27,414 nucleotides of DNA from Nemertoderma westbladi (lineage: Eukaryota > Xenacoelomorpha > Nemertodermatida > Nemertodermatidae). Shown here one piece after another: positions 8,301 through 20,300 of the stretch. The DNA lies in contig JAUCBJ010003724.1 in assembly GCA_032718475.1 (NCBI GenBank), positions 1 through 27,414 on the forward strand, in the 5' to 3' direction. The translations under genes and the position numbers were made by a program. Under the pieces are notes generated by a model, which was given only the letters and a program-made list of their open reading frames with translations, searched no databases and had not been told where the DNA came from. The stretch's first letter is position 1. Each line of letters begins with the position of its first letter.

Positions 8301-11300
8301 CCTTGTAACCTACTATATTTCCCTTGTAACCTACTATATTTCCCTTGTAACCTACTATATCTCCATTGTAACCTACTATATTTCCCCTGTAACCTACTAT
8401 ATTTCCCTTGTAACCTACTATATTTCCCTTGTAACCTACTAATCTCCCGTGTGACTGTCTGTTTAGGTACCAGCGAGTGTTGCGAAATGGCAGCAGAACG
8501 ACACACATTCGGATACAATTCATAAATGTACCAGTTGGAATGATAAAGAACATTGTTTATCTGACCCCCTGTGTGGGTGGTGCAACCCCAGCAGGTAATC
8601 CGCACCTTAATTAATTGTCTCAATGAAAATATAGATAATTTTTTATGAAAAGGTTCCGATATTCTATAAAGTTGTATCAGCCTTATGGCCTTTGATTACT
8701 CAAATGATATTTGATAGATAATACGCACTTTTCCCAAGGAAATGTGAATTTTCCCAGATGTATTGTTTGATATTGAGGTGGTGGATGCATTCTGGGTGGA
8801 GTAATAATTCGCCACATTTACGAAAACGCCGCCGAGTAGTTTTATCAGTATGAAAAAAGTATTTTTTTATGATTTTTATAGAAACTGGGATAATATTGTA
8901 ACACGTATTATATTATACGTAAGCGCGTATTATATTGTTTTATTTATTTTTTACTGTACCCTGTTTCTTTACTAAGATACATCCAGCTCTGCCATATTAA
9001 AATGTATTTAGAATACTGTGTTTCCCAACTGTAGTTTATTTAAGGTTATTCTACCATACCCCCCCCCCCCCCCCCCCACCCCCCACGTTGTTCTTATCTT
9101 TATTTAACAGAATTTGGCCGCCCTCGACTATTAAAACTCCATCGTGCCGCCTACATTCCGAGGAGGTTAGGACGAGTTGTCCGGACTACCAGAGTACATT
9201 GTGTCCGGGACTCTGCGACGTACAGACCCCCTGTACTGGTTGTACGTTCGGTTGGGACAACGTGGTCACAGACAAAGGTTGGTCAGCTGTAAATATCAAC
9301 CTCCTATAAAATAAACTTTATATTAATAAACTTTACTACCTATGCTTTAATTTTTTTTACATGCCGGTTTATTTATTTTCTTTAATGATACATACAGTAA
9401 TGTAAAGAATGATTTTCATTTTATATACTGTTTGAATTTATGGTTGTGTGTTATTGGTTTAGTGTTTTGTTTATTATTTTAACTCTTTAAATGTTTTTGA
9501 TTATTATGTGTCTCCAGCAGCTGTTTTAATTCTTTGTTTTGTTTATTAATATAGGGCTCTGCGCTTGGTTTTTCCGTTCACAAACTTGTGCGTCAATAGA
9601 TAATATTGACCAGCTGTCATTAACTGAATATTCTGCCAGCGTCGACAGGCTATCCTGCTTTAAATCTATCAACACGGCCTCTGGGCTTTACGTCACTGAG
9701 TACAGGTTAGCAAGTAGTACATTGCGTCGCTGAGTACATGTTAGCAAGTAGTACATTGCGTCACTGAGTACAGGTTAGCAAGTAGTACATTGCGTCACTG
9801 AGTACAGGTTAGCAAGTATTACATTGCGTCACGGAGTACAGGTTAGCAAGTAGTACATTGCGTCACTGAGTACAGGTTAGCAAGTAGTACATTGCGTCAC
9901 TGAGTACATGTTAGCAAGTAGTACATTGCGTCACTGAGTACAGGTTAGCAAGTAGTACATTGCGTCACTGAGTACGGGTTAGCAAGTAGTACATTGCGTC
10001 ACTGAGTACAGGTTAGCAAGTAGTACATTGCGTCACTGAGTACGGGTTAGCAAGTAGTACATTGCGTCGGTGAGTACAGGTTAGCAAGTAGTACATTGCG
10101 TCACTGAGTACAGGTTAGCAAGTAGTACATTGCGTCACTGAGTACAGGTTAGCAAGTAGTACATTGCGTCACTGAGTACAGGTTAGCAAGTAGTACATTG
10201 CGTCACTGAGTACGGGTTAGCAAGTAGTACATTGCGTCACTGAGTACAGGTTAGCAAGTAGTACATTGCGTCACTGAGTACATGTTAGCAAGTAGTACAT
10301 TGCGTCACTGAGTACGGGTTAGCAAGTAGTACATTGCGTCACTGAGTACAGGTTAGCAAGTAGTACATTGCGTCACTGAGTACAGGTTAGCAAGTAGTAC
10401 ATTGCGTCACTGAGTACAGGTTAGCAAGTAGTACATTGCGTCACTGAGTACAGGTTAGCAAGTAGTACATTGCGTCACTGAGTACGGGTTAGCAAGTAGT
10501 ACATTGCGTCACTGAGTACAGGTTAGCAAGTAGTACATTGCGTCACTGAGTACAGGTTAGCAAGTAGTACATTGCGTCACTGAGTACAGGTTAGCAAGTA
10601 GTACATTGCGTCACTGAGTACAGGTTAGCAAGTAGTACATTGCGTCACTGAGTACTAGGGATGCGACAGAGCTAAAATTTCATCCGGAGCCGGAGCCCGG
10701 AGGTTTCTCCGGGTTACAATATGAGCTCCGGCCGGAGACGGAGCCGGAGCCGGAGGTTTGGTGATTGATAATTCAAGTGTATTATTATAGTAGACATAGA
10801 CAGATATGCGTTCATGAAACAGGGGGGGGGGGGGGGGGGGATTTGATGCAAATTCTTACTCAATTATCAATTAAGGGAAATGAGCAGTTTGCAGTCGCAT
10901 GCTATTCTATTCTAATCAAAACAATAAACTATATTCAATAGAACAGGTTACAATTTTATTTTTGGGAGTAATTAGCAGTTATTTACGTCGATTTTCTCCT
11001 GGAGAGGGATGCATTTTGATTGCGTCCAAAGACTCCCTTTTATCTGGTGTTCAATGGGCTAAAATATACTGTAATGTTTTAGACTTTTCTTTCAGTTCAC
11101 ACTCATTACACAAACTCTGTTATTTTTATATTTCTTACGACTAGAAAATCAGTAACTTAGGTTTGTTGTCAACTTATCATCGACACTATTTTATGGGACA
11201 TTGTGTAATTAATTTCCAGGAGTTGGTGCAGTTTTCATTATATTGTCATTGATAAACGATAAAACATGTACCACCTACCTTACGTACGTAGGCTGGCATA

Positions 11301-14300
11301 AACCGGATATCTAAAATAATATTAGTAATTTGGATATATCACAACTGTTTAGAGGGCCTCGGTCTCTATTTACATTATTGAATGAGGAACTGAAATACAA
11401 TCGCCGCATACAAATATTGTATAACTATTAAAATTCTTATTACATAAATTTAATAAACATATATATAGTTCTATAATATAAAATAGTTCTAGAATTATAA
11501 GTATTTAAACTGATTATTTTATACAAAAATGAGCAGTACCAGCCTGTTGGGGATGGGAGGGGGGGGGGGGGTGTCAGTGGAATGGGTGTTCTTCTTTCGT
11601 CATCAGGTAATACCGTAGTACTGAGTGCAAGTCTTGTTTAATTACAGAATATTAAAAACTTTCAAAAATGCAGACATAAAACAACACCAATCACCTATTT
11701 ACATTGAACAAACAATTAAGATGGCGCGGGAATGAGTGTTCTAGACTGAGGAACGAAACGATAGTGTGACGTATTTAAGATTGTTTAATTAGGGAAGAAT
11801 ATTAATTGAATTAACTGAATCATTTCAATGTTTTTGTTCAAACATTTAAACAATTTCACAAAGGGGGTGGGAGGTTATCAGGAAACTTAAAAAACAAGCT
11901 GTAAATTACTTAATGAGTTATTATGTTAATTATTATGATATTTACATTATTCATACATCAGAAAAACTTATTATTTTAATTCGATTTTAAACAATATAAG
12001 CTCCGGATTGGCTCCGGGTTAATTTGCCCGGAGCCGGAACCAGAGCCGGAACTAGAAAATTGGCCCGGAGCTCCGGATTTCCGGAGCCGGAGCCGGAGCT
12101 CTGTCGCATCCCTACTGAGTACAGGTTAGCAAGTAGTACATTGCGTCACTGAGTACAGGTTAGCAAGTAGTACATTGCGTCACTGAGTACGGGTTAGCAA
12201 GTAGTACATTGCGTCACTGAGTACGGGTTAGCAAGTAGTACATTGCGTCACTGAGTACAGGTTAGCAAGTAGTACATTGCGTCACTGAGTACAGGTTAGC
12301 AAGTAGTACATTGCGTCACTGAGTACAGGTTAGCAAGTAGTACATTGCGTCACTGAGTACGGGTTAGCAAGTAGTACATTGCGTCACTGAGTACAGGTTA
12401 GCAAGTAGTACATTGCGTCACTGAGTACGGGTTAGCAAGTAGTACATTGCGTCACTGAGTACAGGTTAGCAAGTAGTACATTGCGTCACTGAGTACGGGT
12501 TAGCAAGTAGTACATTGCGTCACTGAGTACAGGTTAGCAAGTAGTACATTGCGTCACTGAGTACGGGTTAGCAAGTAGTACATTGCGTCACTGAGTACGG
12601 GTTAGCAAGTAGTACATTGCGTCACTGAGTACAGGTTAGCAAGTAGTACATTGCGTCACTGAGTACAGGTTAGCAAGTAGTACATTGCGTCACTGAGTAC
12701 AGGTTAGCAAGTAGTACATTGCGTCACTGAGTACAGGTTAGCAAGTAGTACATTGCGTCACTGAGTACAGGTTAGCAAGTAGTACATTGCGTCACTGAGT
12801 ACGGGTTAGCAAGTAGTACATTGCGTCACTGAGTACGGGTTAGCAAGTAGTACATTGCGTCACTGAGTACAGGTTAGCAAGTAGTACATTGCGTCACTGA
12901 GTACAGGTTAGCAAGTAGTACATTGCGTCACTGAGTACAGGTTAGCAAGTAGTACATTGCGTCACTGAGTACGGGTTAGCAAGTAGTACATTGCGTCACT
13001 GAGTACAGGTTAGCAAGTAGTACATTGCGTCACTGAGTACGGGTTAGCAAGTAGTACATTGCGTCACTGAGTACAGGTTAGCAAGTAGTACATTGCGTCA
13101 CTGAGTACAGGTTAGCAAGTAGTACATTGCGTCACTGAGTACAGGTTAGCAAGTAGTACATTGCGTCACTGAGTACAGGTTAGCAAGTAGTACATTGCGT
13201 CACTGAGTACGGGTTAGCAAGTAGTACATTGCGTCACTGAGTACAGGTTAGCAAGTAGTACATTGCGTCACTGAGTACAGGTTAGCAAGTAGTACATTGC
13301 GTCACTGAGTACAGGTTAGCAAGTAGTACATTGCGTCACTGAGTACAGGTTAGCAAGTAGTACATTGCGTCACTGAGTACAGGTTAGCAAGTAGTACATT
13401 GCGTCACTGAGTACGGGTTAGCAAGTAGTACATTGCGTCACTGAGTACGGGTTAGCAAGTAGTACATTGCGTCACTGAGTACGGGTTAGCAAGTAGTACA
13501 TTGCGTCACTGAGTACGGGTTAGCAAGTAGTACATTGCGTCACTGAGTACAGGTTAGCAAGTAGTACATTGCGTCACTGAGTACAGGTTAGCAAGTAGTA
13601 CATTGCGTCACTGAGTACGGGTTAGCAAGTAGTACATTGCGTCACTGAGTACGGGTTAGCAAGTAGTACATTGCGTCACTGAGTACAGGTTAGCAAGTAG
13701 TACATTGCGTCACTGAGTACGGGTTAGCAAGTAGTACATTGCGTCACTGAGTACGGGTTAGCAAGTAGTACATTGCGTCACTGAGTACGGGTTAGCAAGT
13801 AGTACATTGCGTCACTGAGTACAGGTTAGCAAGTAGTACATTGCGTCACTGAGTACAGGTTAGCAAGTAGTACATTGCGTCACTGAGTACGGGTTAGCAA
13901 GTAGTACATTGCGTCACTGAGTACGGGTTAGCAAGTAGTACATTGCGTCACTGAGTACGGGTTAGCAAGTAGTACATTGCGTCACTGAGTACGGGTTAGC
14001 AAGTAGTACATTGCGTCACTGAGTACGGGTTAGCAAGTAGTACATTGCGTCACTGAGTACGGGTTAGCAAGTAGTACATTGCGTCACTGAGTACGGGTTA
14101 GCAAGTAGTACATTGCGTCACTGAGTACGGGTTAGCAAGTAGTACATTGCGTCACTGAGTACGGGTTAGCAAGTAGTACATTGCGTCACTGAGTACGGGT
14201 TAGCAAGTAGTACATTGCGTCACTGAGTACGGGTTAGCAAGTAGTACATTGCGTCACTGAGTACAGGTTAGCAAGTAGTACATTGCGTCACTGAGTACAG

Positions 14301-17300
14301 GTTAGCAAGTAGTACATTGCGTCACTGAGTACGGGTTAGCAAGTAGTACATTGCGTCACTGAGTACGGGTTAGCAAGTAGTACATTGCGTCACTGAGTAC
14401 AGGTTAGCAAGTAGTACATTGCGTCACTGAGTACAGGGTTAGCAAGTAGTACATTGCGTCACTGAGTACGGGTTAGCAAGTAGTACATTGCGTCACTGAG
14501 TACGGGTTAGCAAGTAGTACATTGCGTCACTGAGTACAGGTTAGCAAGTAGTACATTGCGTCACTGAGTACAGGTTAGCAAGTAGTACATTGCGTCACTG
14601 AGTACAGGTTAGCAAGTAGTACATTGCGTCACTGAGTACAGGTTAGCAAGTAGTACATTGCGTCACTGAGTACAGGTTAGCAAGTAGTACATTGCGTCAC
14701 TGAGTACAGGTTAGCAAGTAGTACATTGCGTCACTGAGTACAGGTTAGCAAGTAGTACATTGCGTCACTGAGTACAGGTTAGCAAGTAGTACATTGCGTC
14801 ACTGAGTACAGGTTATAAGTGCATTACGTTACGAAAGGCTGAGTGTTGTGGGCAAACTATACGGAATCCATGATTTTCTGTAAGGGCACAATTCAACATG
14901 AGCCTATAATTGGGTCTGTGACATTGTATTGTATAAGTATATACACATTAGGACATAGGACATTGTATAAGTGGCATTGTATTATATTCACACCATTAAA
15001 TATAGTGGTCGTCCATCATTAACTCACTTTATTTCACGCCGTATACTTGAAATATTGTAATATTATTTTTTACTGAATAGGTTCCCTGTGGACTCGAATC
15101 ACCCAGATAGCGTCACATTCGTTTCGACGACAATTTACGATGCTTCGGGTATATTGGATACTATGGGTTCCCGTGGTAACCATATCGTAAGTGTCAGGTG
15201 AGTAAGTATGAGTGACGGGCCACACCTAGACCGACATGTGTCAGCTCTACAGAGACCTTCATTTATTTTCGTATAATACACTGGAACACTTCACTTATTC
15301 CCCTCTGGTGAAAAAGTAGCCCGTGAAATATGGTCGTAACGAAACAGATGTCCTAATTGCGATATCAGAAATTGTACATCTTCATTTTGTCAAAAGGATT
15401 TACAGATCACAGCTAATTATAAAATTATGTAAATTCATGATAAATTCATACGTCCCACAATGGGAATTTGGTTTATTTGTAACAGAACGGTACACAATAC
15501 TAAATACACGTACACCACACCATACACCATACTACTGTAATATTTAGTGCTGCGAACTGAAAGAAAATTTAACTTGTTCCAGTTTCAGTTCTAATAAACT
15601 TACTTATTTCAGTTCTAGTTCCCAAAAAAATTAAATATTTTCAGTTCCAATTTCAAAAATTTTACAAGTGTCTACATACATAACAAGCTGCCGTGGCCAA
15701 TCATTTACACAAGATATTAAATGTCTTACTGGAAAACGCCGCCGGGCCGGAGCACAGCTAAGTGTCGAACGGGTGGTTCCATCAACTCAGCAGTGACCCC
15801 CGATGTTGGCGTCCATCCGACGGTTGTGTTTGCTGGTTATGTGGTGGCCCGGTGGATGGCCACGAGCATTACAACTCCTGTAGTAAAATTCCACCCTACC
15901 GAAGCAACTTGTGAGTTCCTCTGTTTCGGATCGAGCCTTCAGCTGCAACGCCCTGACCCACCTTCGGGGGTTGCACCTTTGTGAATTAAACTGTTCCTAA
16001 ACTGTTTGTAAAGATTTTAATTAACAAATGTTTTGGCTTGTTTTTTAATCTATCAAATTTTACCATAAGATGGAAATAAATTTATTATCTATTAAATAAT
16101 TTATCTATAAGAATTTCTATTAAAATTATTTTTTTTATCGACGAAATGTTTCATTTTGAAAATATTATTAACACATTTAAAAGTCATTGCAATCTTACTG
16201 CTTTGTAATGAATACCATTAACTATTTACATCATTGTCTGCAAAGTAGCACTTAGTAGCGTTATGGCCCGAGATTATTTATGTACCGAGTGAGCGCAGCG
16301 AGGGAGGTTTACATAAATAAATAAGGGTCTTTAACGCTGAAAAGTGACCTTTGCACACAATGATGTATGTAATTTTGTTACATTATGTCAACTTATCAGC
16401 GTTCGGTATGTGAAGAAATGATTTTATGGATGCTCATTTATACATTTTAATCATTGTACTATATCGAATATAAGTGAAAATTATTAACAGGTACCGGTAC
16501 TATTACATTTATATCTAATTAACATTTATTGTTGTTATCTCCTGCATGGATGTGATAAATCTTTGATCCATCTTGACAATAGTCGACTGAAGCAAACTGA
16601 GTCACCGTCTGGGTCCGTTCAGTTTTACTACTGAACACTGTCGGCATATTTTCTTTGCTCATTTTCTCTAAAATGTCTTCTATAGGACGTATGGAATACA
16701 GTCTTACACGTTAAACAATTATTTACATACATTAGCTAGTCCCGTCACTTCAAACTGACGCACGCATTATGCAACACGTCTGGTTTATTGAATAAAGCAG
16801 CACGCATTAACATAAATGGAAATAATACATTCTGGAATACGGTAATTGTAAGTTGTTTCCATGTCATTGATTACTTTGCAGCGTTACGAGTAATTCACCA
16901 GAACGCTGATATAAGTTGACATAATGAGACAAAAACATTTAATTGCTGCTATCATCTCATCATTCTGTAAGATTTCGCAAACTCTCAGCTCAAAATTCCT
17001 TGTGCTGCAAAAGGCAGCCCCCCCCCCCCCCCCCCCCCAGTTAGAATAAATATTTATTTACGTTTTACTTTTTATTTATAAACTTTTTTATAGATTCCAA
17101 GGATTAATATTCCCTCCTGCTGACATTGCCAACGCGACGTTGTACGCATATGGACCGGTCCCTAGCAGCGGGACTCCTATTTCTGTTTCCGTCGAATTAT
17201 TCCTGCAAAAGTCCTTGATAGAATCGACTCTAGTAGACGCGGGTGGCCCGGAGGTGGGCCGCTGGCCCGACGGTCTGTCTATCTTTAGTGACTCAGACGG

Positions 17301-20300
17301 CATCAGCCCCTACGGATTCCTTCTAAATGTTACCGTTCAGGTGAGTTTAAGTGTTTCAGTCGCATCGAACCAGAACCGTGTCGCAGTCGCACTAGAGGTT
17401 GGTGGAGTAGTTAGTCAGCCCGCCTTTGCTGCTGGAGAGGTCCCCGGTTCGACGCGGGGTCCTAGCAGTTACAATTTTTTGAACTGATGCGCCTGATCGA
17501 GTTAAATTCCTGTCTTATTAAAATTAATTTATATTTGATTACTGGTTGGTTTACCGGCATTAAAACGCCTTTTTAGTATTTAACCATCTCTGTTGGCTTT
17601 ATTTTTCATCTTTTGATTGTAATCTTAGATATCATTAGAACCGCCTTCATCCTTTAAGTAGCAATCATAAATAGTTAATACATTTCTGTTCTGGTACAAA
17701 TATTAATTTGTGTTATATGTTATATTAGCACTGTGAGGCATTAAATATTATAGGTTTACCATTTAAGATAATACAAATGCTTTACAGCGAAAACGCAGAA
17801 CACAGCTAGATAATCAAATAAACAACCGACAAAGCCATAAGCAAAAGTAAACAAACAAATAATAAACAAACAAAACAAACAAAACCCTCCCCCCTAAATT
17901 TACTATTCATCGGATATTCAAGAAAATGTACTATTTTCTAAATTTAATTAATTAATTATTTATAATAATAAATTTATAATTATAAATATTATTTAATTTA
18001 ATTTACTTCGGGATCCCTTTCCAATAAAGTCGGGATTGGTACCGGAATTAAATTTATCGCTGAGATCCCGTATTTTCGGGATCGGGATCCCGTTTAAACA
18101 CTGATTTCAATACAAAATACAATCTATGGGTTGGATTAAGTTTATTAGTCCTTATACTGTTGCGGTGATATACCACAAAATCCCACCGAATTGCGTTTGT
18201 AATTAAAGATACAATTTTAATTTATTTCAGCTGAATGTCGAGGAATATAATCATAATAATATAATTGAATGGGACGATTCGCGAGTTATTGGCCTTATTT
18301 GGTCTTACGGCACCCCGCACCACAGCGAGACGACTCCCGTTCCCATAGACAGCCGCTTCCTGCGGCCGTGGCGTTCCCCCGACGCGGTCGCCTGTAGGGC
18401 ACACCGGTCGTGTCTCGGCTGTCTGGCGGACATGGGCTGCGCGTGGAGGTCCGACCGAGTCTGCATCTACCTAGCGGACACCGCCGTCCCGGACAACCCC
18501 GAACTATCGGAGTCCGTCGACCCGGACGGGTGTCCGAGATGTGCCGACCACCACGAGTGCGGTTCCTGCGTCCGGGATTCCGACTGCCAATGGAGTCGGG
18601 CCGGGTGCCAACGCCGAGGCATTGTTTCGGAGAGTGGCGCCGTCACGCAGCTGTCCTCGTGTCCCGAACCGTGCGATCTCCGCACCTCCTGCTCGAGTTG
18701 CACCGCCCCCGATCCGACATCCCCACCCGACTGCCTCTGGTGCCCCGACACCAACTCTTGTTTAACCTTTTCCACCTTCCTGGTCGCGCTGTCGTTCGGC
18801 CGCTGTCGCAGCTGGGTCGCGTCGCCCCACCCGTGTCCCAGCTGCCGGGACACCGACGTCTGTCCCGGTTGTCTGTCCCGACCCGGGTGCGGTTGGTATC
18901 AACGGCCGGGGTCAGACTCGGGTTGCTGCGCGGAGGGCGGGTTCACCGGTCCGCATCGCGACGGCGGTTGCTCGGAAGTCGCCGACTCGCCGGACCGCGG
19001 GTGGTGGATGTACGAGTCGTGCGGCTGCAGACAGCGGTGCGTCCACGGCACCTGTTCCGGGTATCCTCGGTTCGAGTGTCTCTGCGACCTCGGGTGGTAC
19101 GGAGTTTCTTGCGACAAGGATTGCATGTGCAACTATCAGAGTGATTGCGACGGCGAGGGTAATTGTCTGGAATGTCGGAACCACACGATGGGCGCTCGGT
19201 GCGAGAGCTGCGTCGAGGGTTACTGGGGTAACAATCTACACTCTGGTGGCGGCTGTCCGGAATCCTGTGACTGCGGCATTTTGGGAGATTGCCATGAAAT
19301 TACTGGTCAATGTCAATGCACCAAAGGTTCCCATGGAAATAAATGCCTCGAATGTGGTCCCGGTTACTATGGTGATGCCGTTAATGGGCGGTGTTATAGG
19401 CAGTGCAGCGATGCTGTGACAACGTTCATAGAGAGAGAAGGATCTTTTGGTATCCTTAGCAACAACTCGACACAACGAATTCACTGCGCATGGATACTTG
19501 ACTTCACTCGAGATCACGAGCTAATCAACCACAATGATAAGGTCTCGAGATATTCCCCGACTGTCGTTTTGACCATTGAAGAAATAGCTGTTGAATGCGG
19601 AAAACAAGCAGTAATGGTATACGATGGTCTCCCGGCGAAGCATTTCGGAGGTCAGGCTACTCCATCTTCCAGTCTCATTGCGGCCTTGTGTGGAAACACC
19701 ACGAAGGGAACTAAACCACGGACCTTGCAGTCATCTCAAGGTATCATCTCTGTCATTTACCAAGCTTATATAGGGAGACAAATAGAAGATGATGTTGATG
19801 ATAGTAATATTGATCATATTGACGATTTACTTTATAATCCTAAATTAGATAATGTCAACTTAAAGGCTCAAAAGGGTACCATTACGGATAAAGTAAAACA
19901 CGATGATGTTGGTTCAAAGGTAGATGGCCGTGTTGGTAATGAGGAGGTTGTTAATACTGCGTTTATTAATACGAGTGGATTTAATGCTACTTATCAGGTC
20001 TTTGGATGTAATTCTAATTGTGACCATCCTAATAGAAGCTGCAGTTTGCTAGCGTGCCCAGACCCTCCATGTCCTCTAGTTTGCGGCTGTCGCCCAGGCT
20101 ACACGGGGCCAGACTGTACCCAGCGTGTCTGTCCTGTGGAGTGCCAGTCCTGCAACGCCACCTCCCAAGGTTGTATCTGCGATGCCATGCACTACGGTAA
20201 TGGTTGTCAATACATCGATGATTCCCGCGAATATGACGTTTGGGATTCTACAGTTACAGTGGAGAGTTTGGGTAATGGCAAAATGGGTACGAATCCTCGC

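Noticed and set aside
6549-8553. Long repetitive open frames (NLLYFPC and NIVGYKG repeats) on both strands
   Set aside because: The 21-bp period is a multiple of three, so any stop-free frame stays open; the array lies in an intron and the frames are broken by the phase-shift junctions.
9691-14815. CRISPR-like array
   Set aside because: Units are contiguous 34-bp repeats with no spacers, in an intron of an animal gene.
15721-15984. 87-codon open frame in a GC-rich island
   Set aside because: Not needed for the MEGF8 phase chain, matches no family I recognise, and lies among repeat debris.
17039-17093. Alternative exon 8 acceptor after the C21 run
   Set aside because: It would add an in-frame TAG immediately after the junction.
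17341-17487. Extension of exon 8 through its donor
   Set aside because: The GTGAGT donor is strong, phase 0 joins exon 9 exactly, and the extension runs into the tRNA-like element.
18410-19144. 244-codon Arg/Pro-rich open frame overlapping MEGF8
   Set aside because: It is the shifted frame of a GC-rich coding region; the MEGF8 frame is the conserved one.
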